Source: Pseudomonas sp. (GTDB taxonomy: Bacteria > Pseudomonadota > Gammaproteobacteria > Pseudomonadales > Pseudomonadaceae). Taken from it: a DNA stretch of 33,076 bases. Within the stretch, counting starts at the first letter, position 1; the number at the start of each line of letters is the position of its first letter. Position numbers and translations under genes: made by a program. The stretch is taken from positions 1 to 33,076 of the forward strand of contig NZ_JASLAW010000223.1 in NCBI RefSeq assembly GCF_030147005.1. The letters are read 5' to 3'. A model generated the notes under the pieces. It saw nothing but the letters and a program-made list of their open reading frames with translations. It had not been told where the DNA came from and made no database searches. Of this stretch, positions 1 through 7,310 are shown piece by piece.

Positions 1-84
1 GCGAGGGAGCTTGCTCCCGCTGGACTGCGTAGCAGTCCCATTTTTGGGGCCGCTTCGCGCCCCAACGGGAGCAAGCTCCCTCGC
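1..84. repeat. REP-type inverted repeat with internal hairpins
   Basis: A 19-base arm at 1-19 is exactly complementary to the arm at 66-84. Between them lie two smaller hairpins: a GGACTGC/GCAGTCC stem at 22-38 and a GGGGC/GCCCC stem around 47-64. This is the layout of the paired REP elements common between genes in the P. fluorescens group. It may be cut at the window edge. I see no gene from 85 to 381. The only structure there is a 7-bp stem (GCGTTCC at 350-356, GGAACGC at 363-369) just past the ung stop, without a T-run. Confidence 0.85.
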
Positions 85-381
85 CACAGGTCGCAGGTTT
101 TTCTGCTTTAGCGCTTAACTGACCGGCATTAGGGCCAGCCCAATTCCTACCATTCGTCGGCGCCGTCAAATCTCACAGCTATCGTTCGCCCTTGTCACAG
201 CATTGAATCAGCTGAGCAGTGTTCAGTATCGACAAGGCCAGGGAGCTTATTCAATGCCGATAATGGAAAGCCGGATACTGTCATAAATAACAGGCACCCA
301 GGATACGTCTATGCTTTCAGCCCGCTTCGGCAAGCGTACCGCGGGTGGTGCGTTCCAGGGGAGGAACGCGCCAGTGAAAGC

Positions 382-1086
382 TCACACCGGTGGCAACACC
401 CAATCAATGGGCGTCTCGCCGCTCTGCTCCAGAAACTTGTTGGCCCGGCTGAAATGCCCGCAGCCCAGAAACCCGCGATACGCCGACAACGGTGACGGAT
501 GCACCGATGTCAGCACCAAATGCTTGGTGGCATCGATCAGCTTCTGTTTACTCTGGGCATGCGCGCCCCACAGCAGGAACACCAGATGTGGTTGATGCTC
601 GCTGACCACCTCGATAATTCGGTCGGTAAAGAACTGCCAGCCCTTGCCCGCGTGAGCGTTGGCATTGGCGCGTTCGACGGTCATGGTGGTGTTGAGCATC
701 AGCACGCCCTGGTCCGCCCAGCTTTGCAGGTAGCCGTGGTTAGGGATGTCGATGTTCAGGTCGCGCTTGAGCTCTTTGTAGATATTGACCAGAGACGGTG
801 GCGCCGGCACGCCCGGTTGCACCGAAAAGCACAGGCCGTGGGCCTGGCCGGGGCCGTGGTATGGGTCCTGGCCGAGGATCACGACTTTCACCTTGTCCAG
901 CGGCGTGGAATTGAGCGCATTGAAAATCAACGGTCCTGGCGGGTAGATTTCTTTGCCGGCGGCATGTTCCTGGCGCAGGAACTCGCGCAATTGGGCCATG
1001 TAGGGCTTATCGAACTCCTCGCGCAAAGCGTGTTTCCAGCTGGGTTCAAGTTTGATGCGGTCGCCTTCGGTCATGGTGGGTGCCAT
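382..1086 (-). CDS. ung: Uracil-DNA glycosylase (family 1)
   Basis: This enzyme removes uracil from DNA as the first step of base excision repair in the cytoplasm. The 234-residue protein carries the two family signatures: the water-activating loop GQDPYHG at residues 72-78 (catalytic Asp74) and the DNA-intercalation loop HPSPLSAYRG at 196-205 (catalytic His196). The uracil-binding LNTTMTVE segment is at 131-138. Length is normal for bacterial Ung. The first ATG at 1086 was used; an ATG four codons later (1074) is also possible, and neither has a clear ribosome binding site. The gene stands alone and is read away from the downstream acyl-CoA gene. Confidence 0.97.
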   Translation of the reverse strand: MAPTMTEGDRIKLEPSWKHALREEFDKPYMAQLREFLRQEHAAGKEIYPPGPLIFNALNSTPLDKVKVVILGQDPYHGPGQAHGLCFSVQPGVPAPPSLVNIYKELKRDLNIDIPNHGYLQSWADQGVLMLNTTMTVERANANAHAGKGWQFFTDRIIEVVSEHQPHLVFLLWGAHAQSKQKLIDATKHLVLTSVHPSPLSAYRGFLGCGHFSRANKFLEQSGETPIDWVLPPV

Positions 1087-1209
1087 CGCTTAAAAAGAAT
1101 GGGCGAACCCTAGGAAAGGCGACCCCGCTTGTCAATTGATCTGACACACCAGCGGCACTTTCCTGCCAAGCGATCATACTGATCCTTCACCTTCTCGATT
1201 GAGGTCACA

Positions 1210-2322
1210 ATGAACCTGCACTTCGAAGAGCTGACCGGCAACGGCGGCGCCCGCATCGGCGTCGCCAGCCTCGACGCTGAAAAGTCCCTTAACGCCCTCT
1301 CTTTACCGATGATCCTGGCCTTGGGCGAACGTCTGGATGCCTGGGCCAAAGACCCACATATTGTCTGTGTGCTGCTACGCGGCAACGGCCACAAGGCCTT
1401 TTGCGCCGGTGGCGAAGTGCGCAGCCTGGCGATGGCCTGCCGTGAACACCCCGGCGAAGTGCCCGCCCTCGCCGCGCAGTTTTTTGCTGCGGAGTACCGC
1501 CTCGATTATCGCCTGCACACCTATCCCAAACCGCTGATCTGCTGGGCCCACGGCTATGTGCTGGGCGGCGGCATGGGGCTGCTGCAAAGCGCGTCGGTGC
1601 GTATCGTGACGCCCAGCAGTCGCTTGGCCATGCCGGAAATCAGTATCGGCTTGTACCCGGACGTAGGTGCCAGCAGGTTCCTGTCGCGCCTGCCCGGCAA
1701 GCTAGGGTTGTTTCTCGGCCTTACCGGCGCCCATATCAATGGTCGCGATGCCTTGGACCTGGGCCTGGCCGACCGTTTCCTGCGCGATGACCAGCAAGAC
1801 GAACTGCTCGAAGGCCTGCTTCAACTGAACTGGCAGGAGCAGACCGCAATGCAGCTCAACAGCTTGCTCAAGGCCCTGGCTCAGGAAGCCGTCGATCACC
1901 AACCCGAAGCGCAATGGTTGCCGCGCCGCGGGCAGATCGACGACTGGCTGGATGTGGGTGACGTACGTTGCGCCTGGCGTGCGTTGAGCCTGCTGCGTGA
2001 TCATGCAGACCCGTTACTGGCTCGCGCCGGCAAAACCCTCAGCGAAGGCTGCCCACTGACCGCCCATCTGGTGTGGGAGCAAATCCGGCGGGCTCGCCAT
2101 TTGTCGTTGGCCCAGGTGTTCCAGATGGAGTACACGGTGAGCCTCAATTGCTGCCGTCATCCGGAATTCGCCGAAGGCGTGCGGGCGCGGTTGATCGATA
2201 AGGATCAGACACCGCACTGGCATTGGCCGGATATCAACACAATCCCGGACGCAGTGGTGCAGGCACATTTTGATAAAGCCTGGGAGGGTAGGAATCCTCT
2301 GGCAGACTTGTCCGATTATTGA
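1210..2322 (+). CDS. 3-hydroxyisobutyryl-CoA hydrolase-like protein (crotonase fold)
   Basis: This 370-residue crotonase-superfamily protein fits the 3-hydroxyisobutyryl-CoA hydrolase branch, which frees 3-hydroxyisobutyrate from its CoA ester in valine breakdown. It shows the oxyanion-hole segment FCAGGEVR at residues 64-71, GGGMGL at 119-124, and MPEISIGLYPDVGASRFL at 141-158. The last holds the Glu143 and Asp151 expected of the hydrolase, and the long C-terminal half is typical of this branch rather than of simple enoyl-CoA hydratases. GAGG at 1201-1204 lies five bases before the ATG. No other valine genes are adjacent, so the exact substrate is inferred from family features; a general enoyl-CoA hydratase/isomerase role is the alternative. 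Confidence 0.88.
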   Translation: MNLHFEELTGNGGARIGVASLDAEKSLNALSLPMILALGERLDAWAKDPHIVCVLLRGNGHKAFCAGGEVRSLAMACREHPGEVPALAAQFFAAEYRLDYRLHTYPKPLICWAHGYVLGGGMGLLQSASVRIVTPSSRLAMPEISIGLYPDVGASRFLSRLPGKLGLFLGLTGAHINGRDALDLGLADRFLRDDQQDELLEGLLQLNWQEQTAMQLNSLLKALAQEAVDHQPEAQWLPRRGQIDDWLDVGDVRCAWRALSLLRDHADPLLARAGKTLSEGCPLTAHLVWEQIRRARHLSLAQVFQMEYTVSLNCCRHPEFAEGVRARLIDKDQTPHWHWPDINTIPDAVVQAHFDKAWEGRNPLADLSDY

Positions 2323-2326
2323 CAGC

Positions 2327-2761
2327 CTATTGTCGCGAATCGTTGACCGTGAACGCGCAATTATCGGGTTGGTTGTCCTTGCATATATAAACCGGCTGCC
2401 CGAATGAAACCTCGTTGGGTTCCCAATGCAAGCTATCGGTCAGCGCCATGCTGCTTACACTGCTCGAAAGGCATGGCCGCAAGACAACCAGCGCTTCACG
2501 GTGGTTTCTGTAAACGCATTTTTCCAAGTAGCCGACTTTTCGATCTTCCCCCTTTTCAGGCGCGAACACCGCGCCAAGGAAGCCATTTATATATTCGTTA
2601 GGCTCAACCTTGGGACCTTGCCATAGCACGCCATCATGCTGGTATTGAAAGTAGCCGTCGACGTTTCGGATCAATGATTTGTCCGGACATGCCTGCTTCG
2701 CCCACGTCTGGCCAATGACGCAACCGGTCAACAAAAGCACGTATATCAGTTGGTTGAACAT
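2327..2761 (-). CDS. Small secreted protein, DUF3757-like
   Basis: The 144-residue product begins with a signal peptide (hydrophobic residues 5-19, likely cut after TWA near residue 21). The mature part is small, with Cys25, Cys82, Cys97, Cys126 and Cys134, which suits a periplasmic or exported disulphide-bearing protein. The pattern CPDKS near the N-terminus and YICKDNQPDNCAFT near the end recalls DUF3757 proteins of Pseudomonas, but I make this match from memory and it is weak. It lies convergent to the hydrolase gene with only four bases between the stops. The coding region looks less GC-rich than its neighbours, with many AAT, AAA and ATA codons. Function is unknown. Confidence 0.72.
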   Translation of the reverse strand: MFNQLIYVLLLTGCVIGQTWAKQACPDKSLIRNVDGYFQYQHDGVLWQGPKVEPNEYINGFLGAVFAPEKGEDRKVGYLEKCVYRNHREALVVLRPCLSSSVSSMALTDSLHWEPNEVSFGQPVYICKDNQPDNCAFTVNDSRQ

Positions 2762-2862
2762 AGAAGGTTCCCTTCGACAAGCACACCGCTTTTGCCGAAG
2801 TGAAATACAACTTGAGCCTCAATGCTAGCTGTTAAATCTGACAGTACCGACGAACGGCAGGC

Positions 2863-2891
2863 AAAAAAAAGCGGCGCATCATGCGCCGCTT
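2863..2891 (-). terminator. Rho-independent terminator of the tyrosine-rich lipoprotein gene
   Basis: GCGGCGC and GCGCCGC form a stem (extended by A-T pairs) at 2869-2891. On the minus strand it is followed by eight T residues (the A-run at 2863-2870). It lies 17 bases past the stop codon of the gene at 2908-3261. Confidence 0.9.
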
Positions 2892-2907
2892 CGTTCAACG
2901 TCTTGCT

Positions 2908-3261
2908 TCAACGGTGACCTCCGCGCCCACTGCCATGCTCGCCGCCCCGTCCATGACCACCGTTGCCCCAACGATTTCCTCCCCAACCCTGGTTCGGATA
3001 TGACCGGTAAGCGGACCTTGGGTAATAACGTGGCGCGGGTTGGTAATAACGCGGCGCCGAGTAATAGCGCGGGGCCGGATAGTAGCGCGGGGCCGGCATG
3101 TAGTAACTGCGCCCGTAGTAGCGAGGCCCGCCGTAGTAATAGGCCGGCGCCGGCGCGGTATAAACCTCGGAGCGATAGTAAGTGGTGCCTCCCTCGTAGT
3201 AGGGCACGCAGGCTGAAAGGGTCAGACCGAGTAATGCAGTGAGCAGCAGTCGTCTATACAT
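2908..3261 (-). CDS. Tyrosine/proline-rich repeat lipoprotein
   Basis: The 117-residue product has a lipoprotein signal peptide with lipobox LSAC (lipidated Cys18). Residues 35-88 are low-complexity: YYGG and several near-copies of PAPRYYP or SAPRYYQ. A glycine, arginine and histidine-rich tail (GGHGRGGEHGSGRGGHR) ends the protein. A strong AGGAGG lies just before the ATG at 3261, so this is a well-expressed gene and not a spurious reading of a DNA repeat. Similar YYG-rich lipoproteins are common in pseudomonads and have no established function; an envelope-surface role is a guess. It is transcribed alone and ends in the hairpin at 2863-2891. Confidence 0.85.
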   Translation of the reverse strand: MYRRLLLTALLGLTLSACVPYYEGGTTYYRSEVYTAPAPAYYYGGPRYYGRSYYMPAPRYYPAPRYYSAPRYYQPAPRYYPRSAYRSYPNQGWGGNRWGNGGHGRGGEHGSGRGGHR

Positions 3262-3546
3262 GGCGGCCTCCTGGACCGCGGAAGAGCACCTCCAGCGACG
3301 CTGGAGAGCGGCACTCAGCGCACGCCGAATGACACAATATGTGACATCAAAAACAAAATCTGGTGCGCCTCAGTAATAACTTGATACATCAATACGCAAA
3401 GCGCCAGCGCTCCCATCACCGCCCGTCGCGCCTGGCCACCTAGTTCTGTGTGTTGGCCGGCAATTTCAAGCGCCAAGTAGCCTGCCGCAGGTCGGCGCTG
3501 TATCGTGCAAGCCCAAGCACACCACACGATACAGCCTGACCCTGCC

Positions 3547-3759
3547 ATGACCACACCCACGCTTTGCCCCGCCTGCGGTGCCGTCAACGGCTGCACCCTG
3601 GCAGACCCACGCACGGCCGCCCAGGCCTGCTGGTGCTTTAGTGTCAGCATTGACCCAGCGGTACTTCAGGCGCTGCCTGACGAATTGCGCAATAAAGCCT
3701 GCCTGTGCCCGCGTTGTGCCCATGTGGACGAACAGTTGCGAAACGCTGATGCGCCTTGA
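3547..3759 (+). CDS. Cysteine-rich CWC family protein
   Basis: This 70-residue protein has the cysteine pattern CPACGAVNGC (residues 7-16), CWC (28-30) and CLCPRC (52-57), which defines the small cysteine-rich CWC family, probably a zinc-binding fold. No biochemical function is known. The ATG at 3547 was chosen because the cysteine motif begins right after it. The stop codon overlaps the start of rsuA by 11 bases, so the two are almost certainly co-transcribed and translationally coupled. This pairing suggests, but does not prove, a role near ribosome or RNA modification. Confidence 0.88.
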   Translation: MTTPTLCPACGAVNGCTLADPRTAAQACWCFSVSIDPAVLQALPDELRNKACLCPRCAHVDEQLRNADAP

Positions 3760-4441
3760 TCGGTTCCTCAGCAACCTGCCGCGCTTCAATCGCCAGCAAG
3801 TACGGCTGCTGTTGGTGGAACGCCGGGTCAGCATCGACGGTGTGGCGGTCAGTGATCCCCACCATGCAGTACGCGAGTTCAGCCAGGTGTGCATCGATGA
3901 CGAGGTGCTGCAGGCAGGCAAACCGGCGCGCTATTTCATGCTGCATAAACCGCAAGGGTGCGTAAGTGCCACCTCGGACCCGCACCACCCTACCGTGCTC
4001 GATCTACTGGACGAACCGCACAAGGACACGCTGCATATTGCGGGGCGCCTGGACTACAACACGACCGGTCTGATGCTGATCACCAACGACGGCCAGTGGT
4101 CGCGACGCCTGACTCAACCGACGACCAAGCTGCCCAAGGTTTACCGCGTGGAAACAGAGCAGGCAATCGGCCCCGAGTACGCTGCGGCATTCAAGGCGGG
4201 CCTGTACTTCGCTTTCGAAGACCTCATCACCCAACCCGCCGAGCTGGAGTTACTGGGACCGAACACGGCGCGCTTGAGCATCATCGAAGGTCGCTATCAC
4301 CAGGTGAAACGCATGTTCGGGCACTTCAATAACAAAGTGATCGCGCTGCATCGCGAGCGCATGGGCCCGCTGCGGTTGGATACGTCCCTTGCGCCGGGGC
4401 AATACCGAGCGCTGACTGACGATGAAATCCAACAAGTCTGA
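3749..4441 (+). CDS. rsuA: 16S rRNA pseudouridine(516) synthase
   Basis: RsuA converts uridine 516 of 16S rRNA to pseudouridine during small-subunit assembly. The 230-residue protein matches E. coli RsuA in length. It begins with an S4 RNA-binding domain (about residues 1-45), then the catalytic domain with GRLDYNTTGLMLITNDG at 99-115, where Asp102 is the nucleophile. The conserved GRYHQVKRMF segment lies near residues 185-194. The reading frame is open further upstream, but the internal ATG at 3749 starts the S4 domain exactly (MRLDRFLS) and overlaps the upstream cysteine-rich gene. RluE and RluB-type synthases are the closest alternatives; the length and S4-plus-GRLD layout favour RsuA. Confidence 0.92.
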   Translation: MRLDRFLSNLPRFNRQQVRLLLVERRVSIDGVAVSDPHHAVREFSQVCIDDEVLQAGKPARYFMLHKPQGCVSATSDPHHPTVLDLLDEPHKDTLHIAGRLDYNTTGLMLITNDGQWSRRLTQPTTKLPKVYRVETEQAIGPEYAAAFKAGLYFAFEDLITQPAELELLGPNTARLSIIEGRYHQVKRMFGHFNNKVIALHRERMGPLRLDTSLAPGQYRALTDDEIQQV

Positions 4442-4567
4442 CGACCGCTGTCGGCCAGCCGCAATCGGACCGACGCGGGCGCTCATCTTCCAGGCGTATG
4501 TCTACCTGTCATAAAGCTCGTGCAAAGTCATTTGCGCGCCCTACCCGCTTGCCAGGAGTCTTACGAC

Positions 4568-5452
4568 ATGAGGCCAGAAATCGCTGTGTTGGACATGCAG
4601 AGTCAGTACCGGGTTTACACGGAGTTCCATCGCGCGGATGCAGCGGAAAAGACCATCATCCTGGTCAACGGCTCGATGGCCACCACGGCCTCTTTCGCCC
4701 AAACCGTGAAAAGCCTGTACCCGCAATTCAACGTGGTGTTGTACGACCTGCCGTACGCCGGTCGTTCTAAAATCCACAACCGCCACGAGCAGATGCTGAC
4801 GAAGGAAGTCGAAGGTCAGATCCTGCTGGAGCTTATCGAGCGTTTTGCCGCCGACCACGTGCTCTCCTTCTCGTGGGGTGGCATCGCCGCCCTGCTCGCC
4901 CTCGCCCAACGCCCGAAACGCATTGAAAAAGCGGTGATCAGCTCGTTCTCCCCGGTGATCAACACGCCCATGCGCGACTACCTCGAGCGCGGCGTCGACT
5001 ACCTCGGCAACCTCGACCGCGACCGCGTCGGCCATCTGGTCAACACCACCCTCGGCAAACACCTGCCTTCGCTGTTCAAACGCTTCAATTACAAGCACGT
5101 GAGCAGCCTGGCCGAGCATGAATACGGGCAGATGCACTTCCACATCAGCCAAGTGCTCGGCAGCGACCGATTGTGCTACCTCAATGCAGCCAGGCAGATC
5201 GACATTCCGGTGCTGTTCTTGAACGGCGAATGGGACGAGTACACCAGCGCCGAGGATGCCAGGCTGTTTGGCCAGCATATAACCGACAGCAGCTTCAGCA
5301 CTGTTCAGGCGACGGGGCATTTTTTGGATATGGAGCATAAAGCGGCGTGCCGGGACAGCCGGGAGGCGGTGGTAGGCTTTTTGAAAGGGCAGCGGCCGAT
5401 GAGTCGGTTACGGCATCATCAAGGCCCGACGCACCACGCATTTGCAGTCTGA
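4568..5452 (+). CDS. phaG: (R)-3-hydroxyacyl-ACP thioesterase/transacylase PhaG
   Basis: PhaG links fatty-acid synthesis to medium-chain polyhydroxyalkanoate production by releasing or transferring 3-hydroxyacyl groups from ACP. The 294-residue alpha/beta-hydrolase starts MRPEIAVLD, as I remember for P. putida PhaG, and is alike throughout. The likely catalytic residues are Ser102 (FSWGG), Asp223 (GEWDEYT) and His251 (GHFLDME). The related rhamnolipid-precursor enzyme RhlA is the alternative, but the N-terminus and HEYGQMHFHI block favour PhaG. The HX4D motif described in PhaG (His177 to Asp182) reads HVSSLA here, so position 182 is Ala, as in RhlA. The start at 4568 has AGGAG about ten bases upstream; a longer in-frame start at 4520 lacks that support. 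It is monocistronic. Confidence 0.9.
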   Translation: MRPEIAVLDMQSQYRVYTEFHRADAAEKTIILVNGSMATTASFAQTVKSLYPQFNVVLYDLPYAGRSKIHNRHEQMLTKEVEGQILLELIERFAADHVLSFSWGGIAALLALAQRPKRIEKAVISSFSPVINTPMRDYLERGVDYLGNLDRDRVGHLVNTTLGKHLPSLFKRFNYKHVSSLAEHEYGQMHFHISQVLGSDRLCYLNAARQIDIPVLFLNGEWDEYTSAEDARLFGQHITDSSFSTVQATGHFLDMEHKAACRDSREAVVGFLKGQRPMSRLRHHQGPTHHAFAV

Positions 5453-5585
5453 AGCGAGGACCACTGCAGGGGCGGACTTCTACAGTGGCGCCGCTCATCG
5501 GCGGGCGTTGCGGGTGCAACTTGCGATTTTTCGAAGAAAAACTTCAAATCCAGATGAACATCTGGTACAAAGTCAGCCGCTTTGA

Positions 5586-5659
5586 GCGGGTATAGTTTAG
5601 TGGCAAAACGAAAGCTTCCCAAGCTTTAGTTGAGGGTTCGATTCCCTCTACCCGCTCCA
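5586..5659 (+). tRNA. tRNA-Gly (anticodon CCC)
   Basis: A full cloverleaf can be drawn. The acceptor stem GCGGGTA (5586-5592) pairs with TACCCGC (5649-5655). The anticodon stem AAAGC/GCTTT holds the loop TTCCCAA with anticodon CCC. The T-loop GGTTCGATTCC is normal. Discriminator base T5656 is followed by an encoded CCA at 5657-5659. It reads GGG codons. It resembles the E. coli CCC glycine tRNA closely. Confidence 0.97.
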
Positions 5660-5710
5660 CTCAAATTGGCGTTCCTGTCATGCCCTGGCTGACACGGGAT
5701 GCATAAAAAA

Positions 5711-5736
5711 ACCGGCTCCTGGTAGCCGGTTTTTTT
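5711..5736 (+). terminator. Rho-independent terminator after tRNA-Gly
   Basis: ACCGGCT (5711-5717) pairs with AGCCGGT (5724-5730) around a six-base loop and is followed by a run of T. It lies about 50 bases past the tRNA. The A-run at 5705-5711 makes it possibly bidirectional. Confidence 0.9.
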
Positions 5737-5790
5737 ATGGCCGGCGTTTGGTGCCGAAAACCCTTGCCTTCGCGCCGGCCCGGCAAAACC

Positions 5791-5814
5791 TGTACAAATA
5801 TGAAATTATGTACA
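5791..5814 (+). promoter_or_regulatory. LitR/PplR-type box TGTACA-N12-TGTACA
   Basis: Two perfect TGTACA hexamers at 5791-5796 and 5809-5814 are separated by exactly 12 bases, 49 bases before the DUF3833 start codon. From memory, the B12-dependent light-responsive MerR-family regulator LitR (PplR1) of P. putida binds T(G/A)TACA-N12-TGTA(C/T)A. DUF3833 genes often occur in LitR-controlled photolyase and cyclopropane-synthase clusters. Both fit this site. That the site is functional here is inferred. Confidence 0.62.
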
Positions 5815-5862
5815 AGTATCAGTGCTTGAGCGCAGACATCACGCCTGGCGCCGTCGAGGAGC

Positions 5863-6393
5863 ATGGCCATGCCACGTCTTCTGGTTTCACTGTTCATGAT
5901 GCTCAGCCTGTGCAATTGCACAGGCGTGGGCGTCGAACACTACGCCGACCAGCAACCGAAACTGGACCTGGAGCGCTTCTTCAGCAAACCGGTCAAGGCC
6001 TGGGGGATATTCGAGAAGCGTTCGGGCGAAGTGGCCAAGCGCTTTGAAGTGGATATTGCCAGCCGGCGCGAGGGCGACAATCTGATTCTCGATGAACGCT
6101 TTTTGTACAGCGATGGCACACGCCAACGTCGGGTATGGACGCTCACGCCCGATGGCCCGGGCCGCTGGCGTGGGCGGGCCGGCGATGTGGTGGGCGAGGC
6201 CATCGGCGAAGTGGCCGGCAACGCACTGCGTTGGCGCTATCGGCTTAACCTTCCGGTAGAGGGGTCGGTGTACGAGGTCAGTTTTGACGACTGGATGTAC
6301 CTGATGGATGAAGACACGTTGATCAACCGTTCGAGCATGTCCAAGTTCGGTGTCGAATGGGGTCAGGTCACGTTGTTTTTTCGGCGCCAATGA
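5863..6393 (+). CDS. DUF3833 family lipoprotein
   Basis: The 176-residue protein has an N-terminal signal peptide with a Cys in a lipobox-like position (MLSLCNC, Cys17 or Cys19) and a mature domain of DUF3833 type. Family-like stretches are FFSKPVKAWGIFEKRSGEVAK early on, the WRGRAGDVVGEAIGEV segment, and the C-terminal DDWMYLMDEDTLINRS. It is expected in the outer membrane facing the periplasm. Its enzymatic role, if any, is unknown. Members often travel with photolyase, cyclopropane-fatty-acid synthase and DUF1365/DUF2878 genes; here those partners are absent from the neighbourhood, but a LitR-like box precedes it. A start at 5869 (MPRLL) is possible. The next gene follows 21 bases later. 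Confidence 0.88.
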   Translation: MAMPRLLVSLFMMLSLCNCTGVGVEHYADQQPKLDLERFFSKPVKAWGIFEKRSGEVAKRFEVDIASRREGDNLILDERFLYSDGTRQRRVWTLTPDGPGRWRGRAGDVVGEAIGEVAGNALRWRYRLNLPVEGSVYEVSFDDWMYLMDEDTLINRSSMSKFGVEWGQVTLFFRRQ

Positions 6394-6414
6394 ACACCTG
6401 AATGAGGTCGAATA

Positions 6415-6720
6415 ATGAATGTGCAAATGCTGACCGAGCTGGCCGCGAAAGGTGCGATCAGCGAACTTCAATTGTTGTCGCTGGAAGGCGGCTTCTATCT
6501 GGCGCGGGTCCGGTTCGATAGTGTCGAGAAGACCCTGCTGGGTGATGATCAGCAGCCGCTGCGAATCCGTTCCACCACCCACTTGCGCGACCTGCTGCAA
6601 GGGTTGCCCGCGTTTCCCTGCGTGCTGGTGCAACACAGCGTACACGATGAAATGTGCGGGGTACGTGAAGGGCCGATTGGAGGGTTGCGCATTCCGTTCT
6701 CGCTGAACACGGCTCTTTAG
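6415..6720 (+). CDS. DUF6482 family small protein
   Basis: The 101-residue cytoplasmic protein has no signal peptide or membrane segment. Its sequence (LEGGFYLARV near the N-terminus, RIRSTTHLRDLL in the middle, and VHDEMCG near residue 80) fits a small Pseudomonas family that I believe is DUF6482. GAGG sits seven bases before the ATG. It lies 21 bases downstream of the DUF3833 gene and is probably read from the same promoter, which would place it under the LitR-like box too. Function is unknown. Confidence 0.82.
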   Translation: MNVQMLTELAAKGAISELQLLSLEGGFYLARVRFDSVEKTLLGDDQQPLRIRSTTHLRDLLQGLPAFPCVLVQHSVHDEMCGVREGPIGGLRIPFSLNTAL

Positions 6721-6881
6721 CGCTGCGTCTGTTTCTGGTTACCATCCCTTTTTCGGCATTACGCGGGCGCTGTCGCTGAATGAAGAGGGACTGATGGCGG
6801 CTCAGTAATGTCTTACTGCGACAACGAACCTGCACCGTGATGATGTCAGCTCGTTGCCCCAGCGGGATCAGGAATAGTGCA

Positions 6882-7211
6882 ATGCTCAAGCCTAACCAAC
6901 GCACGCCGAAACCCATCCTGCGCCACGTAATGGGTTGGGTGGTGGTTTTGCCGCTGTTGACCGCCTTGGCGCGGCTGCCTTTTGCCGTGGGCATGTGGGT
7001 GGCGCTCGGGACAATCGCCGCGTCGGCCTATGGGGTACTGTTTGCCAGTCGTCACGCCAGCCGACGCGTGACCTTGTTCGCTCTGGTCGCCACCCTGCTC
7101 AATGGCGTGTCGTTGGTCATGTTGAGCACAGCGTCCATGCTGATGGCGCTGTACCTTATTGTGCGATTCCAGGTGTATCCGTACTTCGCCCATTGGCTTT
7201 ACGGGTTCTAA
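6882..7211 (+). CDS. Small inner-membrane protein of unknown function
   Basis: Starting at the ATG at 6882 the product has 109 residues, a basic N-terminus (KPNQRTPKPILRH) and three predicted membrane segments at about residues 17-38, 40-52 and 64-93. A longer in-frame reading begins with GTG at 6837, but its added residues look non-coding and the AGGA at 6869-6873 fits the 6882 start. I do not recognise the family; it may be one of the small DUF3649-type membrane proteins. It is separated from the DUF6482 gene by about 160 bases that hold nothing I can name. Confidence 0.6.
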   Translation: MLKPNQRTPKPILRHVMGWVVVLPLLTALARLPFAVGMWVALGTIAASAYGVLFASRHASRRVTLFALVATLLNGVSLVMLSTASMLMALYLIVRFQVYPYFAHWLYGF

Positions 7212-7310
7212 GCGGGCGAAGAATTCGAGCGCAAGAAACGTAGTTTGCACATACGCTGACGGACCTACAGTGGCGTCGTAGGTTTTAACATCCCGTCGAG
7301 GAGCCCGCGC

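Noticed and set aside
3000..3180. Tandem short DNA repeats that might look like a CRISPR or satellite array
   Set aside because: They are codons for PAPRYY-type repeats in a lipoprotein gene; there are no regular spacers.
3315..3548. Minus-strand open frame that could encode a 77-residue protein with two hydrophobic stretches
   Set aside because: Its start overlaps the start of the cysteine-rich gene, it has only a weak ribosome binding site, and I recognise no family. Not impossible, but not supported.
5550..5565. CCAGATG/CATCTGG dyad just before tRNA-Gly
   Set aside because: The two-base loop makes a poor hairpin, and no known operator is expected at a tRNA promoter.
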